A stretch of 64,000 nucleotides of DNA from an uncultured Bacilli bacterium (lineage in GTDB: Bacteria; Bacillota_I; Bacilli_A; RF39; UBA660). Numbering within the stretch: the stretch's first letter is position 1; the number at the start of each line of letters is the position of its first letter. Under the pieces are notes generated by a model that saw nothing but the letters and a program-made list of their open reading frames with translations, did not search any database and was not told where the DNA came from. Below, in pieces: positions 1 through 7,597 of the stretch. Position numbers and translations under genes: made by a program. The stretch spans positions 1 to 64,000 of the forward strand of contig CAKOPG010000006.1 of assembly GCA_934098745.1 (NCBI GenBank), written 5' to 3'.

Positions 1-2
1 TA

Positions 3-2240
3 GAAAGCAGTGAAGTAATGGTAGGTCAAAAAGTAGGAGTAAGAAATCTCGAAGATACTTTAGATTTTGATTTACCACAAATATTAAAAGGAAGAGTAAA
101 AGAAAAAGTTGATCTTCCATCAACCGTTGAAGGTGGACAAGTAGGACAATATCCAAGAAATTATATAGAAAATGCTGACATAAAATACAAAATAGCTCAG
201 GCAAATTACCATAATGGTAAAGGAGAAATAGCCGAAATAAAATTGAATAATTTAAGTGAAATTAGTGATAATGAACTTAGATTGATTAAAAATCCCGAAA
301 ATGCAATTATAGATGTAAATGGTCAAAGATATAAGGCATCGGAAGTTATAGCAAGAAGAAGTGTGGATGTTCAAAAGCAACTAGATGATGTCATAAGCAT
401 AATTGATCAAAAAACTGGCGATGGCCTTGAAGTATTGAAGAAATATGCAGAAACAGGGAACAGAAATTTAATTACTAGAACTGGAGATGCCAGAAGTATA
501 ATTAGTGAAATGGACCTTGAAGATGTAAGAAAATATCTCGATAAATTAGATAGTCCATTAATGAAATCAGCTCATCCCCAAATGGAACTATCAACGGTCA
601 AAAGATTAGATGACATCGTAAGCATAATTGATCAAAAAACTGGTGATGGCCTTGAAGTATTGAAGAAATATGTAGAAACAGGGAACAGAAATTTAATTAC
701 TAGAACTGGAGATGCCAGAAGTATAATTAGTGAAATAGACCTTGAAGATGTAAGAAAATATCTCAATAAATTAGATAGTCCATTAATGAAATCAGCTCAT
801 CCAAAAATTGAACTACCAACGGCCAAAAGCTTAGATGACATCGTAAGCATAATTGATCATAAAACTGGCGATGGCCTTGAAGTATTGAAAAAATATGTAG
901 AAACAGGGAACAGAAATTTAATTACCAGAACTGGAGATGCCAGAAGTATAATTAGTGAAATGGATCTTGAGGATGTAAGAAAATATTTGGAAACTCGTTC
1001 ACAACCATCTGCAACTAAAGTTAAAACTTTTTTAGAAGATGTTCAAAATAAGCCAAAACCATTTGAAGTAAATCAATCAGAAAATAAATTTTCAATTGAT
1101 TCTCAAAAAGGAAGCCATGATTCACCTGATATAATACCTCGTTATAGTAGCGAAAATGGTGTTCATGACAGAAGAAGTGCCAATGATATGTTGAGAGGAA
1201 TAAAACAAGGAGAAAGTGTCATTAATTCACAAGGAGTTCCCCTAAATAGTGCTAATAGTTCACCACGAATTACTCCTAAACAAGTTGAAATCGTAAATCA
1301 AATTAATGATTCATTACACAGACAAGGCAGCGCAACGCTTACTATAAGAAATACCACTGATATAAATGCCGAAGCTTTGTCACTAGTAGAAGATTTATCA
1401 AGAGTAAAAGTAAAATATAGTGATGGGTTAGGAGATTCAAGTGGAATGTTGAAACCAAAATATCAAGGAAAACAAAAATATATTGACAGAATCACTTATA
1501 GTGGCCCAGAAATGAAATCGATTCTTGAAAAATTAGATTATTTTGAATCAAAGGTAGACATGAACCTACCAAAGACAGAACGAGCAAAACAAATATATGA
1601 TATGTTATCTACAGAAATTAAACCAATGTATGAATATTCTAGAATAAGTGATGGTCACAAAATAGCGGCAAGCTTAAGAGGATTGACATCCAATAACACC
1701 GCAGGTAAGGAAGGTTTGGTGTGTGCTGGCTACGCCTCAGTTTACAAGGAACTATGTGAACGTGTAGGTATTGAATGCGAATACGTTAGAGGAAAAGGTG
1801 TTATAGATCCTTTAACTGGTCACGGTGGTGGCCATGCTTGGAATGTCATTCATACTGAAGATGGATATATTCCAGTTGATGTATGTTGGGGAGCAATTAG
1901 TGAAGCAAAATCAAAATGGTTTGGAACCAGTCAGGAATTTATTGCACGCCATATTGCCGATCCAGATGAATTATATCGTGACTATTCATCTATGTTAAGA
2001 AATACTGAACTAGTTCATTCGGTACCTAAAGGAATAAATCCAACAACATATAGTGATATTCAAATAGCTATTAACATAATGGATAGAAAACAACGTCGAA
2101 GTGGCTATGGACTTAATGTGTTAAAGCAATATTTAAGAGATGGTGATAGTAGTATAATCACAAGAACAGCTGGAACAAGAGATTTTGTTACAAGTTTGGA
2201 TAAAAAAATATTACAAGAATTTTTGAAGGAGGTAAAATAG
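3..2240 (+). CDS. Transglutaminase-like protein with tandem 75-residue repeats (5' end outside window)
   Basis: The reading frame is open to the left edge, and the first ATG (18) has no ribosome-binding site, so the gene almost certainly starts upstream; residues are numbered from that ATG. Three nearly identical 75-residue repeats (core IVSIIDQKTGDGLEVLKKY) occupy about residues 122-328. A transglutaminase/protease-like core follows with a clear triad: Cys569 in GLVCAGYAS, His606 in GGHAWNV and Asp621 in IPVDVCWG. A diverged fourth repeat copy forms the C-terminus. There is no membrane segment. It is followed by LRR and DUF4176 genes, which suggests a type VII secretion accessory or effector locus. 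The family fold is known to crosslink or cleave at amide bonds. The substrate, and whether it is a toxin, are unknown. Confidence 0.75.
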   Translation, partial: ESSEVMVGQKVGVRNLEDTLDFDLPQILKGRVKEKVDLPSTVEGGQVGQYPRNYIENADIKYKIAQANYHNGKGEIAEIKLNNLSEISDNELRLIKNPENAIIDVNGQRYKASEVIARRSVDVQKQLDDVISIIDQKTGDGLEVLKKYAETGNRNLITRTGDARSIISEMDLEDVRKYLDKLDSPLMKSAHPQMELSTVKRLDDIVSIIDQKTGDGLEVLKKYVETGNRNLITRTGDARSIISEIDLEDVRKYLNKLDSPLMKSAHPKIELPTAKSLDDIVSIIDHKTGDGLEVLKKYVETGNRNLITRTGDARSIISEMDLEDVRKYLETRSQPSATKVKTFLEDVQNKPKPFEVNQSENKFSIDSQKGSHDSPDIIPRYSSENGVHDRRSANDMLRGIKQGESVINSQGVPLNSANSSPRITPKQVEIVNQINDSLHRQGSATLTIRNTTDINAEALSLVEDLSRVKVKYSDGLGDSSGMLKPKYQGKQKYIDRITYSGPEMKSILEKLDYFESKVDMNLPKTERAKQIYDMLSTEIKPMYEYSRISDGHKIAASLRGLTSNNTAGKEGLVCAGYASVYKELCERVGIECEYVRGKGVIDPLTGHGGGHAWNVIHTEDGYIPVDVCWGAISEAKSKWFGTSQEFIARHIADPDELYRDYSSMLRNTELVHSVPKGINPTTYSDIQIAINIMDRKQRRSGYGLNVLKQYLRDGDSSIITRTAGTRDFVTSLDKKILQEFLKEVK
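381..995 (+). repeat. Three tandem 225-bp coding repeats
   Basis: Copies begin at 381, 606 and 831, a period of exactly 225 bp (75 codons). The third copy breaks off near 995. Differences between copies are scattered single bases, so the array is recent or homogenised. The period keeps the frame, so copy number can change without breaking the protein. Confidence 0.9.
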
Positions 2241-2241
2241 C

Positions 2242-2952
2242 ATGGAATTAATTGAAAATAAAAATCTCCGAAGTACTCTAGAAATTATTCTGAACAAATC
2301 ATATAATGATATAACTATCGATGATTTAATAAACTTAAAAAATATAAGTTTTTCCAAACCTAAATCACCTAGTGAAGAAAAATTTAGAGTAGAAGAAATT
2401 CTAAAAATGCCTAACGTAACATCCCTAGCAATAAATGATTCAAATATAATAAATAGTGACCTCTCTATTATTTCAAAATTGTTTTTCCTAAGAGATATTA
2501 GTTTTGATAATTGTCATTTTGATGAAAACCTTAACTTTAAAGAATTAAAAAAAATAACATATATGACAATAAATTATTGTGACATTCAAAATTATTCATT
2601 TCTTAAAGATTTAACAAATTTAGAAAATTTAGTAATAGTTTATCCTCAAAATGAGCTAGATATTGATTTAAATGTATTGGAAAATTTATCTAATTTAAAA
2701 ACAATTATTTTCGAAGGATGCTGTTTAAAAAATTTTGATTCATTAAAAAAATTAAAAAAATTAGAAAATTTATATTTCATTACAACTTCTGTACCTAACA
2801 TTGAATTTTTAAAAGAATTAGCAAATTTAAAAAAAGTATATATACCTGATAAATACTTAAATGGTATTAAAAAAGTAGGTAATATAGAAATATTGTCATC
2901 TAGTATTGACTTATTAATAGATGATGATTATAATTCAAAAGGAATAGTATAA
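2242..2952 (+). CDS. Leucine-rich-repeat protein
   Basis: A 236-residue, probably cytoplasmic protein without signal peptide or membrane helix. From about residue 55 it shows irregular leucine-rich repeats of 22-24 residues with units such as LTNLENLVI and LKKLENLYF, a solenoid used for protein binding. It starts one base after the stop of the transglutaminase-like gene, with AAGGAGG eight bases before its ATG, so the two are translationally linked. The context suggests a partner, chaperone or immunity protein for the upstream gene, but nothing in the sequence proves this. Confidence 0.7.
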   Translation: MELIENKNLRSTLEIILNKSYNDITIDDLINLKNISFSKPKSPSEEKFRVEEILKMPNVTSLAINDSNIINSDLSIISKLFFLRDISFDNCHFDENLNFKELKKITYMTINYCDIQNYSFLKDLTNLENLVIVYPQNELDIDLNVLENLSNLKTIIFEGCCLKNFDSLKKLKKLENLYFITTSVPNIEFLKELANLKKVYIPDKYLNGIKKVGNIEILSSSIDLLIDDDYNSKGIV

Positions 2953-2968
2953 GAAAGGAGGCAATAAA

Positions 2969-3337
2969 ATGCCTGAAAAGTTTTTACCAATAGGAACTGT
3001 TGTATTATTAAAAGAAGGAAGTAAAAGATTAATGATTACTGGATTTTGTGTAATGGCCAAGGATAATTCAAATGTAATGTATGATTATTGTGGTTGCCTT
3101 TATCCAGAAGGAGTTATTTCTTCAGACCAGACTGCATTATTTAATCATGAACAAATAGAGAAAATCTTCTATATTGGTTTATCAGATCAAGAAGAAAAAA
3201 CTTTTAAAGAAAAACTACAAAAATTGCTAAATGAAAATAATACAACATCTACAGCTAATGGTACAAGTGGAGCAACTGAAACTACTGATGGAACAGACGA
3301 TATTAGTAAAATTCCTCCAATCGGCCCTGGATTATAG
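2969..3337 (+). CDS. DUF4176 family protein
   Basis: A 122-residue protein whose first 85 residues match the DUF4176 pattern: LPIGTVVLLKEG, then RLMITGF, DYCGCLYPEG, FNHEQIEKIFYIG. The last 35 residues are a low-complexity Thr/Ser/Gly/Asp tail ending in PPIGPGL. The family is found repeatedly in Firmicutes type VII secretion (LXG/WXG100) loci, where it is thought to be an accessory protein. It lies 16 bases after the LRR gene, behind AGAAAGGAGG, as the last gene of the operon before a terminator. This assignment is the main reason for reading the left edge as a type VII locus. Confidence 0.75.
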   Translation: MPEKFLPIGTVVLLKEGSKRLMITGFCVMAKDNSNVMYDYCGCLYPEGVISSDQTALFNHEQIEKIFYIGLSDQEEKTFKEKLQKLLNENNTTSTANGTSGATETTDGTDDISKIPPIGPGL

Positions 3338-3345
3338 TAAGAATT

Positions 3346-3376
3346 AAAGACTAAAGTTTTACTTTTAGTCTTTTTT
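3346..3376 (+). terminator. Rho-independent terminator after the DUF4176 gene
   Basis: The arms AAAGACTAAA and TTTAGTCTTT enclose a short loop and are followed by a T run. It closes the left-edge operon. A TATAAT (3381-3386) directly downstream is a likely -10 box for truA. Confidence 0.85.
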
Positions 3377-3403
3377 CTTGTATAATAAATTTGAGGTGTT
3401 ATT

Positions 3404-4144
3404 ATGAGGTATTTTATGACATTTTCATATGATGGAAGTAATTTTTCAGGATATCAAAAACAACCACATGAAAGAACTATTCAAAAGTGTTTAGAAGATG
3501 CTCTAAAAAAAATTAATGCTGATAAGTCAGTAAGCGTCCATGCATCAGGAAGAACTGATGCCTTAGTACATGCCTTGAATCAAAAAGCTCATTTTGATTT
3601 AGATGTAAAAATTACTCCCGATAAATTACTAAAAGCTCTAAATTCTCTTTTACCAGAAGATATTTATGTTAAAAATATTTCTCTTGTTGCTGATGATTTT
3701 CATGCTAGGTTCAATGCTATTGGCAAAGAATATATTTATTTAATTAATACTGGAGAGTATAATCCTATAGAAAGAAAATATTGTTATCAGTATTGCTCCA
3801 AATTAGACGTCGTAGCTATGCAAAGAGGTATTAAATATTTAGAAGGTGAACATAATTTTAAATCATTTACTAAAGCTAATGATGAAATTGAAGATTATAT
3901 AAGAAAAATCAGCCAAACGTCTATCGTTAGAGATAGTAAAGATTTCAATAAATTGATTATTACTTTTGTAGGTACTGGTTTTTTAAGATATATGGTTAGA
4001 AATATGGTAGGCTTACTAATTGAAATTGGTGAAGGTAAAAGGAAACCCGAAGAAATAATAGAAATATTAAAGGAAGAAGATAGAACCTCATCTGGTAAAA
4101 CTGCTCCTGCATGTGGTTTATATTTAAGGAATGTTTTCTATTAG
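3404..4144 (+). CDS. truA: tRNA pseudouridine(38-40) synthase TruA
   Basis: A 246-residue protein of normal TruA length. The catalytic aspartate is Asp52 in the motif ASGRTDALVHAL. The start MRYFMTFSYDGSNFSGYQ and the later FHARFNAIGKEY and FLRYMVRNMVG segments are typical of the family. TruA isomerises uridines 38-40 of the tRNA anticodon arm. The ATG has GAGGTG upstream. The gene sits between a terminator and the next promoter and is probably monocistronic. Confidence 0.95.
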   Translation: MRYFMTFSYDGSNFSGYQKQPHERTIQKCLEDALKKINADKSVSVHASGRTDALVHALNQKAHFDLDVKITPDKLLKALNSLLPEDIYVKNISLVADDFHARFNAIGKEYIYLINTGEYNPIERKYCYQYCSKLDVVAMQRGIKYLEGEHNFKSFTKANDEIEDYIRKISQTSIVRDSKDFNKLIITFVGTGFLRYMVRNMVGLLIEIGEGKRKPEEIIEILKEEDRTSSGKTAPACGLYLRNVFY

Positions 4145-4163
4145 TGAATTAAAAATATAATAC

Positions 4164-4192
4164 TTGATTTATAAGGCAAAAAATAGTAAAAT
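4164..4192 (+). promoter_or_regulatory. Promoter of the thioredoxin-like/PH-domain operon
   Basis: TTGATT (4164-4169), a 17-bp spacer and TAAAAT (4187-4192), placed 21 bases before the ATG at 4213. Confidence 0.6.
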
Positions 4193-4212
4193 ATTGATTA
4201 GGAGGTAACAAT

Positions 4213-4689
4213 ATGAAAAAAAGTGATTTTATATTAATAGGAGTTGTTTTAGTAATCATCATTGCTGCTGTTTTTTCAACTAAAGGAACTAAGACCCTAG
4301 AAGAAATAGAATATCCACTAGAATTAACTGGTGAAGTTGGACTAAACCAAATAACATATAGTGAATATGCCAATATGGTTAATGAAGGTAAAGCCTTTAT
4401 CGTCATAATTGAAAGAGCTGGATGCAGTTATTGCCAATTATATATGCCAATAGTCAAGGAAGTAGCCGAAGAGAAAAAAGTAGCTATTACTTATATAGAT
4501 ACTGATACCTTAACTGAAGAAGAATTTAATTCTTTATCAACAACTAATGCTTATTTAAAAAGAAATAAATGGGGAACTCCAACAACATTATTTATGTTAG
4601 GAGACCGTGTTATTGACACTATCGATGGATATGTCGAAAAAGCAACAGTTGAAAACTTCTTAAATAATCGTGTTGTAATGGGTGAGTAA
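4213..4689 (+). CDS. Membrane-anchored thioredoxin-like protein
   Basis: A 158-residue protein with one N-terminal transmembrane segment (about residues 5-22) and then an extracytoplasmic thioredoxin fold. The redox motif is Cys71-Ser-Tyr-Cys74, and the cis-proline is Pro123 in WGTPTTLF. It is likely a thiol-disulfide oxidoreductase or bacteriocin-transport-accessory type protein at the outer membrane face. The start is supported by TAGGAGGT. It is followed after one base by the PH-domain gene, so the two are translationally coupled. Confidence 0.75.
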   Translation: MKKSDFILIGVVLVIIIAAVFSTKGTKTLEEIEYPLELTGEVGLNQITYSEYANMVNEGKAFIVIIERAGCSYCQLYMPIVKEVAEEKKVAITYIDTDTLTEEEFNSLSTTNAYLKRNKWGTPTTLFMLGDRVIDTIDGYVEKATVENFLNNRVVMGE

Positions 4690-4690
4690 A

Positions 4691-5149
4691 ATGAGTAAAA
4701 GTTATTCGTTAGTAAAAAAGTTTATGAATAAATATCCAGCTACTATTGCCTGGAGATTAAAAAGTCATTGTAAACTAATAGATAAATATCTAAATCCTGA
4801 TGAAGAAATATTATATATTTTCGCCGGTCAAAAAAATGATCGTTCAGTAGATATTTTTAATACCTATGTTATAGCCTTTACTAACAAACGTATAATGGTA
4901 GCTACAAAAAGAGTATTGTTTGGATATTTTTTCAAAACAGTTACTCCAGATATGTATAATGACTTGACCATTCATAAAGGAATCATTTGGGGAAGAGTAG
5001 TTATCGATACTGTTAAAGAAGTAATTACAATTACCAATATAGATGCTGCTGCTCTAAGTGAAATTGAAACAAACATTACTGAAATAATGCTTAAAGCTAA
5101 GAAAGAATATGTCAAGAATAATGAAAAAGAAAGTAATAATAATAAATAA
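4691..5149 (+). CDS. Bacterial PH-domain (YokE-like) protein
   Basis: A 152-residue cytoplasmic protein with a bacterial PH-like domain: LNPDEEILYIFAG, then TYVIAFTNKRIMVATKR, then IWGRVVIDTVKEVITI. The pattern of short beta-strands with an FTNKR turn is characteristic. I chose ATG 4691 over an in-frame GTG at 4682, because GGGTGAG lies correctly before the ATG and nothing resembling a ribosome site precedes the GTG. The function is unknown. Its coupling with the thioredoxin-like gene points to an envelope role. Confidence 0.65.
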   Translation: MSKSYSLVKKFMNKYPATIAWRLKSHCKLIDKYLNPDEEILYIFAGQKNDRSVDIFNTYVIAFTNKRIMVATKRVLFGYFFKTVTPDMYNDLTIHKGIIWGRVVIDTVKEVITITNIDAAALSEIETNITEIMLKAKKEYVKNNEKESNNNK

Positions 5150-5166
5150 ATTACTTTCTTTTTATA
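5124..5166 (+). terminator. Terminator overlapping the end of the PH-domain gene
   Basis: The arms AAAGAAAGTAAT and ATTACTTTCTTT are followed by T-rich sequence. The left arm lies in the last codons of the gene. Confidence 0.75.
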
Positions 5167-5211
5167 TCTTTTTTCAAAATGTATCATAACCTATAATGGG
5201 AGTGATTAAAA

Positions 5212-5658
5212 ATGTATGATACATATACCGTTAGTGCAGGAGATACCATTGAAAGTATTTCAAAAAAATATAATACCTCACCTGAAGTATTATATCAATT
5301 AAATGGTTATGAGTTTAGTATAACTCCAGGTATGACCCTAATAGTACCAAGAATAACAAGTAAATACTTTGATTATTACAAAGTAGCATCAGGCGATACT
5401 CTATACAAAATAGCTACAAATAATAAAATTAATCCCACTTTATTAGCAGAATTAAATGGTTTAAATCAAACTGATTATATATATCCTAACCAAGTATTGT
5501 TAATTCCTAAAGCTGGATCAATATTGTATATTACCGCTATTGGCGATACCCTAAAAGAAGTAGCCGATGGTCTTAAAACGAGTATTGATGAACTAGTAAA
5601 ACAAAATGATAAAATATATTTACAACCAGAACAACTTATTGTCTATAAATATAAATAA
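5212..5658 (+). CDS. Triple LysM-domain protein without signal peptide
   Basis: A 148-residue protein made almost only of three LysM domains: residues 1-47 (YTVSAGDTIESIS), 53-100 (YKVASGDTLYKIA) and 103-148 (YITAIGDTLKEVA). LysM binds N-acetylglucosamine-containing glycans such as peptidoglycan. There is no signal peptide, membrane helix or catalytic domain, which is odd for a wall-binding protein. The ATG has GGGAGTG upstream, and a TATAAT at 5192-5197 is a likely -10. The third domain is the most diverged. It may be released by an unusual route or work inside the cell. Confidence 0.8.
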   Translation: MYDTYTVSAGDTIESISKKYNTSPEVLYQLNGYEFSITPGMTLIVPRITSKYFDYYKVASGDTLYKIATNNKINPTLLAELNGLNQTDYIYPNQVLLIPKAGSILYITAIGDTLKEVADGLKTSIDELVKQNDKIYLQPEQLIVYKYK

Positions 5659-5661
5659 TAT

Positions 5662-5690
5662 TTGTTATAAATATAAAAAAATGTTATAAT
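5662..5690 (+). promoter_or_regulatory. Promoter of the 5.7-kb membrane protein gene
   Basis: TTGTTA (5662-5667), a 17-bp spacer and TATAAT (5685-5690). Confidence 0.75.
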
Positions 5691-5712
5691 AATACTAGGA
5701 TAGGTGATACAG

Positions 5713-6777
5713 ATGGTATTAAGAAGACCGTATGCTTTTTTAATTAAACATTTCAAATTAATTCATTTAATTATTACAGCCGTATTGACAATATTATTTA
5801 TTCAAAATAGAAATCTTTATAATTTTCTAGGTAAATGTATTAATGATGTTGTAAACAAATATGATGCTACCAAATATATTCATTATGGAGTTTTCATACT
5901 ATTCATCTTAGCTATAGGATTGTTTTATATAGTTTATTGGTTACTAAAATATAAAGATAAACCAAGAAAAATATATATTATGTCAATGGTAATTTATGGC
6001 ATTATTGCTATTGTTATTTTTTCAACATTTAACTATATAAGTGGTTTTTCAACCAATGTCATTGATCAAAAAACAATAAGATTATATCGCGATATACTGT
6101 TAATAACCATGTTATTACAATTATTAATAACCATAATAATGTTAGTTAGAGGACTCGGTTTTGATATTAAAAAATTTAATTTCAATCAAGACTTAGCTGA
6201 ATTAAATATCTCCCAAGAAGATGCTGAAGAAGTTGAAGTAAATATAGGTATAGATACCACTAATATAATGCGTAAAGTAAGAAAACAAAAAAGAGAATTT
6301 GGTTATTTCTTCCAAGAATATAAAATATTTATATTAATAATCTTAACCATAGTCCTAATAATAGGAATAAGTAAAGGGTATAGTTATTTTAACCAAAAAT
6401 TAAAAGTATATAAACAAAATGATACTGTTGGTAGTTATGATTATATTACTATTACTGATAGTTATTACCAAATACTTGATGACAAATATTATGCCATCGT
6501 CAAATTTAGTATTTCTAAAGATGGCCAAAAAGAAAGGTTTAATACCAATAAGCTTACTTTAGTTATGGGAGATACCAAATATGTTCCTGATAAAACAATC
6601 TGTAGTAAATTTAGTGCTTTAGGAGTTTGCTATAAAAAACAATATATTACTAATAATAAATCAAGCTATATTGTTGCATATTCTATTCAGAATCTAAATA
6701 TTAAAAAAGCCTATATCCTCTATGATGAGTCATATGATAATAACTATAAAATTAAATTAAATATGGCAAATTACTAA
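5713..6777 (+). CDS. Polytopic membrane protein with exported C-terminal domain, function unknown
   Basis: A 354-residue protein. Four hydrophobic segments lie in the first 145 residues and a fifth near residues 206-226 (IFILIILTIVLIIGISKG). An exported domain of about 130 residues follows. That domain has two cysteines ten residues apart (ICSKFSALGVCYKK) that could form a disulfide. The cytoplasmic linker is acidic. ATG 5713 is preferred over the in-frame GTG at 5704, because the GTG lies inside the AGGTG ribosome site. I do not recognise a family. It is a single-gene unit between a strong promoter and a strong terminator. Confidence 0.7.
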   Translation: MVLRRPYAFLIKHFKLIHLIITAVLTILFIQNRNLYNFLGKCINDVVNKYDATKYIHYGVFILFILAIGLFYIVYWLLKYKDKPRKIYIMSMVIYGIIAIVIFSTFNYISGFSTNVIDQKTIRLYRDILLITMLLQLLITIIMLVRGLGFDIKKFNFNQDLAELNISQEDAEEVEVNIGIDTTNIMRKVRKQKREFGYFFQEYKIFILIILTIVLIIGISKGYSYFNQKLKVYKQNDTVGSYDYITITDSYYQILDDKYYAIVKFSISKDGQKERFNTNKLTLVMGDTKYVPDKTICSKFSALGVCYKKQYITNNKSSYIVAYSIQNLNIKKAYILYDESYDNNYKIKLNMANY

Positions 6778-6780
6778 ACT

Positions 6781-6828
6781 AAAAAACTATATACGATGTC
6801 CTAATTTTACATCATATATAGTTTTTCT
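6781..6828. terminator. Bidirectional terminator
   Basis: A long hairpin with arms AAAAACTATATA and TATATAGTTTTT and an inner ATGT/ACAT extension. It serves the upstream membrane protein gene and the convergent TetR gene. Confidence 0.85.
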
Positions 6829-7408
6829 ATTGTGTTAAAATATCATCATTAATTAATATAGTTAAATATTCAATAACCTGTTGTTTTGAATATTTTTTAT
6901 CATTTCTTAACCATTCAATACCTAAATTTATTACTCCACCTAAATAGAATTTAGCTATAATATTACAAGGTATCTTTGTATTTAATTCATCTGTTTTCAT
7001 CTTTTTAATAATATCATCATTTACAACACCTAGTAAAATATCCATCATAATACTATTACGATTATTTTCCATAACAGCCATATAAATATTTTTCTTATCT
7101 TCAACATGATCTAAAAATAACTTAATTAATTCGATGTAATATTCCTTTGTATTTAGATTATTATTATTCTTTTCTAATTCTTTTTTAAATTCTTCCTTTA
7201 AGTCATTTAAAAAATCATATAATAATTCATATTTATCTTCATAGTGTGCATAAAAAGTTGAACGATTAATTAATGCTCTATTACAAATATCAGAAACCTT
7301 AATATCTTCAAAAATCTTTTCCCTCATAAGTTCTACAAGCGTTGCATATAACAACTTTTTAGTTTTTACAACTCTTAAATCACTTTTCTTTTTTAATTCT
7401 TTTTCCAT
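6827..7408 (-). CDS. TetR/AcrR family transcriptional regulator
   Basis: A 193-residue protein. The N-terminal helix-turn-helix (about residues 14-60) shows TKKLLYATLVELMREK, then VSDICNRALINRSTFYAHYEDK, the classic TetR recognition helix. The C-terminal ligand/dimer domain resembles the TetR_C_8 type. The ATG is preceded by GGAGGAATT. The gene is divergent from the MMPL exporter gene, with about 190 bp between the start codons. This is the usual arrangement for a TetR repressor of a transporter, so it probably represses the exporter and itself. Confidence 0.9.
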   Translation of the reverse strand: MEKELKKKSDLRVVKTKKLLYATLVELMREKIFEDIKVSDICNRALINRSTFYAHYEDKYELLYDFLNDLKEEFKKELEKNNNNLNTKEYYIELIKLFLDHVEDKKNIYMAVMENNRNSIMMDILLGVVNDDIIKKMKTDELNTKIPCNIIAKFYLGGVINLGIEWLRNDKKYSKQQVIEYLTILINDDILTQ

Positions 7409-7433
7409 CTATAATTCCTCCAACACAAATATA

Positions 7434-7461
7434 ATTATACATATTTTAAAACATTTGTAAA
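7434..7461 (-). promoter_or_regulatory. Promoter of the tetR-like gene with flanking inverted repeat
   Basis: On the minus strand: TTTACA, a 16-bp spacer, TATAAT. An ACAAAT/ATTTGT pair (7425-7430 and 7453-7458) brackets the -10 and touches the -35. A second small dyad, CATAT-N6-ATATG, lies at 7523-7538 towards the exporter. Either could be a TetR operator. Confidence 0.5.
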
Positions 7462-7597
7462 GATAACTATCGTTTTGTTGTTTATTTATTAATACATATT
7501 TATCATTTTGTTGGAAAACAGACATATTATGAGATATGCGTGTGTTATTTTTGAAAAATATGTAATAAAATAATTTAGCGATGTGGGAGGGAATAAG

